From: Bacteroidales bacterium
GTDB lineage: Bacteria; Bacteroidota; Bacteroidia; Bacteroidales; JALTDM01
Assembly (NCBI GenBank): GCA_026996635.1
Contig: JALWKH010000433.1
Span: forward strand, 1-9,100
Direction of reading: 5' to 3'
Length of the DNA: 9,100 nucleotides
Shown in pieces: positions 1 through 9,100 of the stretch (within the stretch, counting starts at the first letter, position 1; each line of letters starts with the position of its first letter). Under the pieces are notes generated by a model, which did no database searches, was not told the DNA's origin, and worked only from the letters and a program-made list of their open reading frames with translations. The position numbers and the translations under genes were made by a program.

Positions 1-604
1 GTAATCAATGGTAAAATCGATCTCAAAATTTTATCTGTTGCATCATTTACACTCATTTGGTCCGTCCTGATTTCAAGGAACGGATTTTCGGGTGCTTCAA
101 ACGGCTGGTGAATTCCGGTAAAGTCTTTTATCTCTCCGGCACGGGCTTTTTTATATAAGCCTTTTACATCCCTTTCTTCGCACACTTCCAACGGTGCATT
201 TACATAAATTTCGTAAAATACACCTTCTCCGATAATGTCGGCAGCAAGTTTTCTAATCTCTCTTGTCGGGCTTACAAAACTCGTAAGCGTAACCACACCA
301 CAATTAGCAAACAATTTGGCTACTTCCGCAATTCTCCGTATGTTCTCTTTTCTGTCTTCTTCGCTAAATCCCAAATCCTTATTCAATCCGCTGCGGATAT
401 TATCTCCGTCAAGTATTTGAGTCAGATAGCCGGAAGTAAACAATTCCCTTTCTAAATTTATTGCCAAGGTTGATTTGCCCGAACCCGACAAACCTGTAAA
501 CCAAAGCACCACACCACGCTGCTTCAGAAGATTTTCTTTATCTTCCTTGGTCAGCATTTTATTGTGTATGGGAAAAATATTTTTAAGTTTTTCTTCAATA
601 TTCA

Positions 605-605
<1 letters not shown>
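1..605 (-). CDS. cysC: Adenylylsulfate (APS) kinase CysC, 3' end cut by window edge
   Basis: Phosphorylates adenosine 5'-phosphosulfate with ATP to give PAPS, the activated sulfate used for assimilatory reduction or by sulfotransferases; cytoplasmic. Reading leftward from the ATG at 605-603 gives 201 codons without a stop. The P-loop GLSGSGKST lies at residues 38-46, preceded by VVLWFT. LDGDNIR (65-71) and DLGFSEEDRKENIRR (77-91) match the APS-binding region. FVSP (110-113) contains Ser112, which aligns with the phosphoserine of E. coli CysC. GLYKKARAGEIKDFTGI and the following FEAPENP are the family's C-terminal signature. E. coli CysC is 201 residues, so probably only a few codons are missing. 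The start overlaps the gyrB stop (TAATG), with no promoter or gap between them, so it is probably co-transcribed and translationally coupled. No Shine-Dalgarno is visible. It is the stand-alone kinase type; whether a cysN or other partner lies beyond the edge cannot be seen. Confidence 0.95.
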
Positions 606-2596
<1,991 letters not shown>

Positions 2597-2604
2597 TTAA
2601 GTTG

Positions 2605-2635
2605 CAAAGTTAACATTTTTTGCTTGATAAACAAT
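2605..2635 (-). promoter_or_regulatory. gyrB promoter, Bacteroidota type
   Basis: On the minus strand TAACTTTG (2612-2605) matches the Bacteroidota -7 consensus TAnnTTTG exactly. ATTG (2635-2632) is a reasonable -33 element (consensus TTTG), 19 bases upstream of it, inside the usual range. The predicted transcript would start near 2600, only about ten bases before the ATG at 2590. No competing box was seen between here and the upstream terminator. Consensus match only, no experimental support. Confidence 0.7.
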
Positions 2636-2702
2636 AACTCAACAACAGTAAAAACGACTGATTTATCAACACAGCCGGCATAAATAAAAGACAAAAGTTT
2701 AT

Positions 2703-2738
2703 AAAAAAAGGAGGTTGCCCGAAACCGACAACCTCCTT
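2703..2738 (-). terminator. Rho-independent terminator of the T9SS surface protein gene
   Basis: A perfect 10-bp stem pairs AAGGAGGTTG (2708-2717) with CAACCTCCTT (2729-2738) around an 11-base loop. On the minus strand the hairpin is followed by a run of seven T (2709-2703). It lies 26 bases beyond the stop codon of the 913-residue gene and upstream of the gyrB promoter, so it separates the two units. The AAGGAGG in the stem resembles a Shine-Dalgarno, but it is on the plus strand with no gene following it. Confidence 0.9.
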
Positions 2739-2764
2739 CAAATTTTGTTTTATGAATCAAAATA

Positions 2765-5506
2765 TTATTTGGCTATAATTTTTCGGGTATAAACAACATT
2801 ACCGTTGGAAATTACCAACTCGTAAGTTCCTGCAGCAAGCTTATCCCTAGTAATTCTAAACATACTTTCGTTTGTTTTTGTTGAATATACTACCTTCCCG
2901 CTTAAATTAACAAGTTTAACGCTGAATAGTTCGTTATCTGGATTATAAAACTCAACAGTTATCTCATCATTAAACGGATTAGGATAAACTTTTAAAGGAA
3001 CGAAAACTTCCGTTTCATATTGACTTGACACGGTATTATATTCATAAGGATTTGAAAAAATCCTATTGTTGGAATTAGATTTATTTTGAGAACAATCATC
3101 GTCATTATCAAATGCAACTATATAATAATTATAACCGACAGGCACGTTCAAATCTGTATAATTGTTTAATGAACCCGGAATAGAATCAATCAATTGATAA
3201 TGCGGGTTATCCGGTAAAGTTTTTCTGTAAATATAAAATCTTAAAGGTGTTATATCTTGTATTCCGTTCCAATTCTCTATTTGATAATTTGTCCAAGCCA
3301 AAACTATTTCGTTGGGATTTGCTCCTTGGGTAGCAGACAAATACATTGTTCGGTGATACCAACTTAAACTGGTTTCATTACCACAAGTATCAACTGCAGA
3401 TATCTTATAAGCATGAGCATACATCACCGGATCCGAAGTCGTATCTAAAAATTCGCATTCATCTTCCCATGGAGTAAAACCTATTTCTTCAAATAAATTA
3501 TTGCCCGTTTCTTTATAAATCTTAAATCCTGATAAAACTTCTATGTTTTGAGGCCTATTCCATTTTACAACACATTTCCCTGTTGCTGTATCTATTGTTA
3601 CTTTACAAATAGGAGTAGTTGCATCAAAATCGGTATAAGGTATTGTAAAATTGTCGGAAAAACTACAACCTCTTGAATCATGCACTGTAAATGGATAATA
3701 CACTTGATCGTTACATAATGTTATAACACTATCGGAAGTCCATTGATTTGACCCATCAGTAGAATAATAGTACGGTGGCTCTCCACCTGTTACATGTATA
3801 ACAGCACTTCCGTCACAAGAATGCATGCAGTAAGACGGCAATGATATTTCAACATTATATTGCAACTCAGGAGGATTTGTAATTATGGCTGTATCGGATA
3901 CAAAACAACCGTTTGCATCGGAAACATTTATTATGTATGTACCTTCACTCAAGTTTTGCAAATCCAATGAAGAGTCCCCTGTATTCCAACTAAATGTATA
4001 AGGTTCAACACCTCCTGATATGGAAGCATGAATTTGACCGTCATTATCATTATGACAAGTAATATCACTGATATTTAATGAAAGAGTCAACGGATCATCA
4101 ATTATTGTTATCTCATCGACAACCTCATTTCCAAGTCCGTCCGTTATGGTAAAAGTATATGTCCCACCTGAAAGACTATCAATAAAAGATGTAGTATCAC
4201 CTGTACTCCATTGTAAAGACAAAGGCTCAATGCCAGAATAAATCTCAACATCAGCCCATCCCAAGCTTGTTTCACCACATAAAATATCTTGTTTTTGTTT
4301 ATTATACCCTATAATAGAAAATTTATTAATAGCTATATCATGGTTTCCAGATCCAGCCCCAATGAATTCTCCATTTGATATTTGAGATAATGTAGATAAA
4401 CACATGTCATTAAAAGTAGAATAATATAATAAATTTCCGGAACTATCTATTTCTCCAACAAAACCATATCCACAATAATAACAAGCACCTCCTATATTGC
4501 CATATATAATATATCTTCCATTCAATGTTTTAAAAATCGACGGATAAAATACAAATCCAATTATATCACTATAAATGTGAGTAGTTATACTATCCCCGTT
4601 TTCATTTATTTCAATTACAGCCGGTATATAGTTAACCGTACATGCAACTAAAAAATTTCCGTTTTCTTTTTTTACAACTCCTTTTTTACCGCTACTTGTA
4701 CAATTTAAGTTATAACTTTTTGTTAAAATAGAATCACCGTTTTCATCAAATTTTAAAACGCCCAATTCCCCGTTACCATGAATTCCGAACACTAAATAAT
4801 TTCCGTCATCGGATTTCATAATTGAAAAAGCCCCGTTATCTTCATAATAAACATAGTCATAAAGAGAGATTGTACCAAACAGATATTTTTCCCACAAAAG
4901 ATTTCCATTATTATCAAACTCAACAATAATCCACTCGCTGTATCTACTACTACTGTCACGATCTATTGTGCCAACTGCAATAAAATTTCCATTGTCAGTC
5001 TCAATGATATCATAAACTGTTGTATTATAATAATCTGAATACTTATTTGTATTTGGACCGTAAGTCTTTTCCCATTCTATATTTAAACCGGAATCCAATT
5101 TGACAATCCAGAACCCGTAAGATGCTGTATCAATTGGAGGTGCCCACGAAAAATAAAACTTCCTACCTCCGACAATATAACCACCATCACTTGTTTTCCT
5201 TATCACTGTAAGAGAATCATAATCGTGAATATCATCATTGTAACCCAAATATTTAGAAAACAAAGTATCTCCATTGTCATTCAATTTCAAAATCCATCCT
5301 TTTCGCTGACTAAATGATGAATCTGACTTAACAGTAGTCCCTAATACCAAATAAGTACTATCATTTTCAATCAATAAATCAGAAGTAAAATCTCTATCCT
5401 GGGAACCGTAATATTTTCTCCAATCTTCATATATAACTCCCGTTTGAGAATATGAAACAATAAAATAAAACAACAAAACTGCAAAAAATATAACTTTCTT
5501 TTTCAT
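2765..5506 (-). CDS. Secreted T9SS-sorted protein: beta-propeller, SprB-like repeats, FnIII-like domains
   Basis: A 913-residue exported, probably surface-attached or released protein of unknown ligand. Residues 1-20 are a signal peptide (KKK, hydrophobic core, likely cleavage before Gln21); there is no lipobox Cys. Residues about 45-400 hold seven copies of a motif like DGGYIVGG, at about 50, 107, 172, 234, 282, 329 and 378; six are followed by a turn such as DENGD and most by W/L-x-K-x-Y. This reads as a seven-bladed beta-propeller. Residues about 410-627 hold two clear SprB-like repeats (GGVEPYTFSWNTGD, then GTYIINVSDANGC) and a divergent third. Residues about 630-720 and 720-820 look like two fibronectin-III domains (FKIYKE, YKISAVD; FYIYRK, YYIVAFD). 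The tail from about 838 is a type A T9SS sorting domain: VYPNPFNDEITV, SGKVVYS, AAGTYELVIS, ending in KIIAK. It is monocistronic, between terminators. The sorting tail is secure, the propeller is inferred, and adhesion is only a guess from SprB. Confidence 0.9.
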   Translation of the reverse strand: MKKKVIFFAVLLFYFIVSYSQTGVIYEDWRKYYGSQDRDFTSDLLIENDSTYLVLGTTVKSDSSFSQRKGWILKLNDNGDTLFSKYLGYNDDIHDYDSLTVIRKTSDGGYIVGGRKFYFSWAPPIDTASYGFWIVKLDSGLNIEWEKTYGPNTNKYSDYYNTTVYDIIETDNGNFIAVGTIDRDSSSRYSEWIIVEFDNNGNLLWEKYLFGTISLYDYVYYEDNGAFSIMKSDDGNYLVFGIHGNGELGVLKFDENGDSILTKSYNLNCTSSGKKGVVKKENGNFLVACTVNYIPAVIEINENGDSITTHIYSDIIGFVFYPSIFKTLNGRYIIYGNIGGACYYCGYGFVGEIDSSGNLLYYSTFNDMCLSTLSQISNGEFIGAGSGNHDIAINKFSIIGYNKQKQDILCGETSLGWADVEIYSGIEPLSLQWSTGDTTSFIDSLSGGTYTFTITDGLGNEVVDEITIIDDPLTLSLNISDITCHNDNDGQIHASISGGVEPYTFSWNTGDSSLDLQNLSEGTYIINVSDANGCFVSDTAIITNPPELQYNVEISLPSYCMHSCDGSAVIHVTGGEPPYYYSTDGSNQWTSDSVITLCNDQVYYPFTVHDSRGCSFSDNFTIPYTDFDATTPICKVTIDTATGKCVVKWNRPQNIEVLSGFKIYKETGNNLFEEIGFTPWEDECEFLDTTSDPVMYAHAYKISAVDTCGNETSLSWYHRTMYLSATQGANPNEIVLAWTNYQIENWNGIQDITPLRFYIYRKTLPDNPHYQLIDSIPGSLNNYTDLNVPVGYNYYIVAFDNDDDCSQNKSNSNNRIFSNPYEYNTVSSQYETEVFVPLKVYPNPFNDEITVEFYNPDNELFSVKLVNLSGKVVYSTKTNESMFRITRDKLAAGTYELVISNGNVVYTRKIIAK

Positions 5507-5515
5507 GGCGATAGG

Positions 5516-5534
5516 TTTTATATGGTCTATAAAA
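5516..5534. repeat. AT-rich inverted repeat next to the surface-protein start codon
   Basis: TTTTATA (5516-5522) and TATAAAA (5528-5534) are perfect complements around the 5-base spacer TGGTC. In the minus-strand mRNA the hairpin would end nine bases before the ATG at 5506, inside the ribosome-binding region. The stem is only A-U pairs, so it is weak as RNA and could arise by chance in AT-rich DNA. Confidence 0.35.
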
Positions 5535-5569
5535 AGTTCTCATAAAAAAGACTGATACCACTGTGGGAA

Positions 5570-5608
5570 GTTGCGTATTTTTTTTCGGTTTTTCTAAACA
5601 TACGCAAC
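5570..5608. repeat. 9-bp inverted repeat in the leader of the surface protein gene
   Basis: GTTGCGTAT (5570-5578) and ATACGCAAC (5600-5608) are perfect complements separated by a 21-base, T-rich (plus strand) spacer. It sits between the secA terminator and the start codon of the 913-residue gene, 64 bases upstream of the ATG. A second, odd-length dyad CCACTGTGG (5558-5566) is just beside it. It could be an RNA hairpin in the leader, a binding site for a dimeric regulator overlapping the possible promoter, or part of a dispersed intergenic repeat. The sequence does not decide between these. Confidence 0.5.
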
Positions 5609-5626
5609 AAACCATCAAATTATCAA
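5595..5626 (-). promoter_or_regulatory. Possible promoter of the surface protein gene (weak match)
   Basis: Minus-strand TATGTTTA (5602-5595) matches seven of eight positions counted in TAnnTTTG (last base A, not G). TTG (5626-5624) lies 21 bases upstream as a possible -33 element. Some promoter is needed here because a strong terminator closes secA just upstream. The right arm of the 5570-5608 inverted repeat overlaps the -7 box, which would suit regulation by a DNA-binding protein. The match is not better than an AT-rich background could supply. Confidence 0.25.
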
Positions 5627-5641
5627 CAACATAGCACAAAC

Positions 5642-5670
5642 AAAAAAGCCGCCTTTTTATTGGCGGCTTT
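5642..5670 (-). terminator. Rho-independent terminator of secA
   Basis: AAAGCCGCC (5645-5653) and GGCGGCTTT (5662-5670) form a perfect 9-bp, GC-rich stem with an 8-base loop. On the minus strand the stem runs into six T (5647-5642). It starts 28 bases after the secA stop codon. On the plus strand only three T follow the stem, so its main direction is for secA. Confidence 0.92.
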
Positions 5671-5698
5671 AACAACAACAATCAGAAATATTTTACAC

Positions 5699-8600
5699 CT
5701 AAACAATTCCTTTCCCGCAACAATTTTTATATTTTTTTCCGCTGCCGCAAGGACATGGATCGTTTCTGCCCACTTTCTTTTCCGTTCTTACCGGTTGTTT
5801 CTTGCCTTTGGGTTTATCTGAAGAAGATGACGACGAATCGCTTCGGCTTGTGTCGTATTTGCTCAAGTCAAGTTTTTGAACTTCCCTTACACTTTTCACT
5901 TCTTCTTCCTCTTTGATATGTATATACCCTTTCATCAGTATGCTTGCCGCATTCCTGTTGAACTCACCAAGCATGCTTTCAAACAAATTAAACGCTTCAA
6001 ACTTGTAGATAAGCAACGGATCTTTTTGTTCGTATGCGGCATTTTGTACCGATTGTTTCAAGTCGTCAATCTTACGCAAGTGTTCTTTCCATTGCTCGTC
6101 TATCGCCAGCAGGATAACAAGTTTTTCAAAAGCCTTTATAATTTCTTTTCCTTCTGTTTCTACGGCTTTTTCCAAGTTCACCACAACATTGAACACTCTT
6201 TTGCCATCTGTTATAGGAATAGCAATATTTTCGTATTGGTGCTTTTGTGTGTCATACACATGTTTTACCACAGGCAACGCTTGTTGAATAATAATTTCGG
6301 ACTTACGCTTATATGTTTTCAAAACTTGATTAAATAACTTCTCTATCAACTCGTTGCTGTCCAACTTCAAAAATTCTTCTTCAGTCACATCAGGCTCTAC
6401 TGCCAAGTACCTTATCATTGCAAGTTTAAACGATTCAAAATCGGATTGCGGCTGGTAAGTTTCCACTATTTCGCTCACAACATTGTAAAAAATATTTTCA
6501 ACTTCCGACTGTAACCTTTCGCCCAACAATGCATGACGACGCTTTTTGTAAATCACTTCGCGTTGGGCATTCATCACATCATCGTATTCCAGCAAACGCT
6601 TTCTTATGCCGAAATTGTTTTCTTCTACTTTTCGTTGTGCCCTTTCTATAGACTTCGTAATCATCGGGTGTTGGATAACTTCGCCTTCCTTCAATCCGAG
6701 CCTGTCCATTAGTTTTGCTATTCTCTCGGATCCAAAAAGCCTCATCAAATCATCTTCCAACGAAACGAAAAACTGCGAAGTACCCGGATCTCCCTGACGA
6801 CCACTACGACCTCTCAACTGCCTATCCACACGCCTTGACTCGTGCCTTTCCGTACCAATAATTGCAAGACCGCCGACTTCTTTTACTTCATCTGTAATTT
6901 TGATGTCGGTACCACGACCTGCCATATTGGTTGCAATGGTTACCACACCGGGACGCCCTGCTTGTGCCACAATTTCAGCTTCCCTTGCATGATGTTTTGC
7001 ATTCAACACATTGTGCGGAATCTTACGGAGTTTGAGCATCTTACTCAACAATTCCGACACTTCCACCGATGTAGTACCGACAAGCACAGGCCTTCCTTTA
7101 TTAATAAGGTCTTCTATTTCTTTTATTACCGCGTTGTATTTTTCCCTCTTGGTCCTGAAAATCAGGTCTTCCATATCTTTCCTAATCACAGGCTTATTGG
7201 TAGGAATTACCACCACATCCAATTTGTAAATATCCCAAAATTCTTGGGCTTCGGTTTCAGCCGTACCGGTCATACCTGCGAGTTTGTGGTACATTCTGAA
7301 GTAGTTCTGCAAAGTAATAGTGGCGAATGTTTGTGTAGCCGCTTCCACCTTTACATTTTCCTTGGCTTCTATAGCTTGGTGCAATCCGTCGCTGTACCTT
7401 CTACCTTCCAAAATACGGCCTGTTTGCTCGTCCACAATTTTCACCTTATTGTCTATCACCACATATTCCACTTCTTTTTCGAACAAAGTATATGCTTTGA
7501 GCAACTGGTTTACTGCATGAACACGTTCGGATTTTACGGCAAATTCGTTAAGTAACTTATCCTTGGCTTCCAATTTTTCTTCTTCACTCAAATTTTGTTT
7601 TTCTAGATTTGCCAGTTCAGTTCCGATATCGGGCAATACAAAGAATTTCGGGTCATCCACATATTTGGCAATAAGTTCGTGACCTTTGTCGGTAAGTTCT
7701 ACGGAATTGTTTTTTTCATCTATAATGAAGTAAAGTTCATCCGTAACTTCGTGCATTCTTTTTGCATTGTCTTGCAGATAAAAATTTTCTGTCTTCAGTA
7801 ACAATGACTTATTCCCTTCTTCGCTCAACAATTTAAGCAGTGGTTTATGTTTTGGCAAACCTTTGTGCGCTTGCAACAAATAAAAACCTGCATTGCGGGT
7901 ATCACCTTCCTGCAGTTTTTTACGGGCTTTAACAATTATTTCGTTTACCAAATCTTTTTGTGCCCTGTAAAGTTTTTCAACAAGCGGTTTAAACTCCTTA
8001 AACAATTTATCGTCATTTGACTTTTCGGTCGGTCCCGAAATAATAAGCGGTGTCCGGGCATCATCAATCAAAACGGAGTCAACTTCGTCCACTATGGCAT
8101 AATGGTGTACCCTTTGCACAAGGTCTTCAGGCCGCAAAGCCATATTATCTCTCAAATAGTCAAAACCGAATTCATTATTGGTTCCGTAAGTAATATCAGC
8201 AAGGTAAGCCTGTCTTCTTTCCGGAGAGTGAGGCTGATGATAATCTATGCAATCTACAGAAAGTCCGTGAAATTCATAAAGCGGTCCCATCCATTCGGCA
8301 TCACGTTTTGCCAAATAATCGTTTACGGTAACCAAATGCACACCTTTGCCTGCAAGTGCATTCAAGAAAATGGGCAACGTTGCAACAAGTGTTTTACCTT
8401 CACCGGTAGCCATTTCGGCGATTTTACCTTTGTGAAGCACTACTCCACCCATAAGCTGCACATCATAATGCACCATATCCCACACAATCTCATTACCGCC
8501 GGCCATCCACCTGTTTTTGTAAATCGCCTTATCGCCTTTTATTTCCACAAAATCTTTTTTCACTGCCAATTCACGGTCAAAATCGGTAGCAGTTACTTCA

Positions 8601-8989
8601 AGTGTTTCGTTTTCTTTGAACCTCCTGGCAGTTTCTTTTACAATAGCAAAAACTTCCGGCAAATATTTATCGAGAATTTCTTCTATTTGGTCATTTACCT
8701 TTTCCTTTAGCTTCTCTATTTGTTCATAAAGTCTTTCTCTTTCTTCGTATGGAGTATCTTCTTTTTCAGCCTCAGCTTTCAATTTTTCTATCTCTTGTTC
8801 GGTAGGTGCATAATAATCCCGGATTTGTTTTTTTATTTCCCAAGTTTTCTGCCTCAACTCATCATTGGAAAGATTTTGCAGTTTCTTGTACTCATCATTA
8901 ATTAATTGCACATAAGGCATCAATTCGGCAATATCCTTTTCCGCCTTTGTCTTAATGAAACCGCCCAAAATTTTATTTAAAAATCCCAT
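5699..8989 (-). CDS. secA: Preprotein translocase ATPase SecA
   Basis: Cytosolic and membrane-associated motor that drives unfolded preproteins through SecYEG by ATP hydrolysis. Motifs in order over 1,096 residues: Walker A ATGEGKT (194-200, Lys199); DYLAKRD (224-230); Walker B DEVD (301-304) followed by [36 protein letters not shown] (522-541); [10 protein letters not shown] (571-580); [11 protein letters not shown] (686-696); motif [15 protein letters not shown] (724-736); the helical scaffold with [10 protein letters not shown] (801-810); a Ser-rich linker (1048-1057); and a C-terminal zinc site with Cys1079, Cys1081, Cys1090 and Cys1091. It is about 195 residues longer than E. coli SecA (901). 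About half of this lies before Walker A, including a charged coiled-coil-like stretch near 50-108, and half in the preprotein cross-linking domain near 320-450. Similar insertions are usual in Bacteroidota. [10 protein letters not shown] is a typical SecA start. It is monocistronic with its own terminator. Confidence 0.98.
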   Translation of the reverse strand: MGFLNKILGGFIKTKAEKDIAELMPYVQLINDEYKKLQNLSNDELRQKTWEIKKQIRDYYAPTEQEIEKLKAEAEKEDTPYEERERLYEQIEKLKEKVNDQIEEILDKYLPEVFAIVKETARRFKENETLEVTATDFDRELAVKKDFVEIKGDKAIYKNRWMAGGNEIVWDMVHYDVQLMGGVVLHKGKIAEMATGEGKTLVATLPIFLNALAGKGVHLVTVNDYLAKRDAEWMGPLYEFHGLSVDCIDYHQPHSPERRQAYLADITYGTNNEFGFDYLRDNMALRPEDLVQRVHHYAIVDEVDSVLIDDARTPLIISGPTEKSNDDKLFKEFKPLVEKLYRAQKDLVNEIIVKARKKLQEGDTRNAGFYLLQAHKGLPKHKPLLKLLSEEGNKSLLLKTENFYLQDNAKRMHEVTDELYFIIDEKNNSVELTDKGHELIAKYVDDPKFFVLPDIGTELANLEKQNLSEEEKLEAKDKLLNEFAVKSERVHAVNQLLKAYTLFEKEVEYVVIDNKVKIVDEQTGRILEGRRYSDGLHQAIEAKENVKVEAATQTFATITLQNYFRMYHKLAGMTGTAETEAQEFWDIYKLDVVVIPTNKPVIRKDMEDLIFRTKREKYNAVIKEIEDLINKGRPVLVGTTSVEVSELLSKMLKLRKIPHNVLNAKHHAREAEIVAQAGRPGVVTIATNMAGRGTDIKITDEVKEVGGLAIIGTERHESRRVDRQLRGRSGRQGDPGTSQFFVSLEDDLMRLFGSERIAKLMDRLGLKEGEVIQHPMITKSIERAQRKVEENNFGIRKRLLEYDDVMNAQREVIYKKRRHALLGERLQSEVENIFYNVVSEIVETYQPQSDFESFKLAMIRYLAVEPDVTEEEFLKLDSNELIEKLFNQVLKTYKRKSEIIIQQALPVVKHVYDTQKHQYENIAIPITDGKRVFNVVVNLEKAVETEGKEIIKAFEKLVILLAIDEQWKEHLRKIDDLKQSVQNAAYEQKDPLLIYKFEAFNLFESMLGEFNRNAASILMKGYIHIKEEEEVKSVREVQKLDLSKYDTSRSDSSSSSSDKPKGKKQPVRTEKKVGRNDPCPCGSGKKYKNCCGKGIV

Positions 8990-9024
8990 AATTATATTAT
9001 TTTTCGTCTGTCAAAAATGACCTA

Positions 9025-9032
9025 CAAAGTTA
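9025..9032 (-). promoter_or_regulatory. secA promoter, -7 box
   Basis: Minus-strand TAACTTTG (9032-9025) is identical to the box in front of gyrB and matches TAnnTTTG exactly. It lies 35 bases upstream of the secA ATG, which would give a leader of about 30 bases. No clear TTTG/TTG is found at the -33 distance, so the upstream half is poor or absent. The remaining bases to the window end at 9100 are AT-rich, and I see no gene in them. Confidence 0.55.
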
Positions 9033-9100
9033 ATACAATATTTATGTTTTTTGGCATAATTTTTTATGTATTCTCAAATGTTAAAATCCAAGCATTATGA

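Noticed and set aside
2710..2716. Shine-Dalgarno-like GGAGG on the plus strand
   Set aside because: It is one arm of a terminator stem, and no plausible plus-strand gene begins after it.
5427..5681. 84-codon minus-strand frame across the secA terminator and the surface-protein leader
   Set aside because: It begins in the secA terminator stem, runs through the inverted repeats, and overlaps the signal-peptide end of the real gene in another frame. Its composition (Cys/Phe/Tyr-rich) is that of translated non-coding DNA.
6842..7555. 237-codon plus-strand open frame
   Set aside because: Antisense to the SecA motor domains, with the same shadow-like composition and no promoter or recognisable domain.
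8102..8710. 202-codon plus-strand open frame
   Set aside because: Antisense to the N-terminal part of secA, including Walker A; no domain and shadow-like composition.
5699..8989. secA and the T9SS substrate gene as a dedicated secretion locus
   Set aside because: A strong terminator separates them, and SecA is the general housekeeping motor. No T9SS machinery gene is in the window, so adjacency is probably incidental.

Overview
The window suggests a low-GC member of the Bacteroidota, probably Bacteroidales or a close relative. Four things point there: a GyrB of about 660 residues ending in the phylum-typical YANIDA tail; a SecA of about 1,100 residues with the insertions seen in that phylum; a secreted protein ending in a type IX secretion (T9SS) C-terminal sorting domain; and promoter boxes of the Bacteroidota type (TAnnTTTG) without Shine-Dalgarno sequences. 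The species cannot be named from this sequence.

All four genes are on the minus strand. In transcription order (right to left) they are: secA (8989-5699), the preprotein translocase motor, behind a TAACTTTG promoter box and closed by a rho-independent terminator; a 913-residue secreted protein (5506-2765) with a signal peptide, an apparent seven-bladed beta-propeller, SprB-like repeats, two fibronectin-III-like domains and a T9SS sorting tail, closed by its own terminator; then gyrB (2590-605), DNA gyrase subunit B, with its own promoter; and cysC (605 to the left edge), adenylylsulfate kinase, whose ATG overlaps the gyrB stop codon by one base and whose last few codons lie outside the window. 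The two terminators divide the window into three transcription units: secA, the surface protein, and gyrB-cysC.

There is no evident shared pathway. SecA and the surface protein are linked only in that T9SS cargo first crosses the inner membrane through the Sec machinery. The gyrB-cysC pair joins a topoisomerase subunit to sulfate activation and looks like operonic coupling without a functional theme. The less ordinary parts are the architecture of the 913-residue protein, its 192-bp upstream region with several dyad symmetries, and the gyrB-cysC stop/start overlap. I see no RNA genes, CRISPR arrays, insertion sequences or phage genes, and no convincing undescribed system. Non-coding sequence is limited to 2591-2764, 5507-5698 and 8990-9100.
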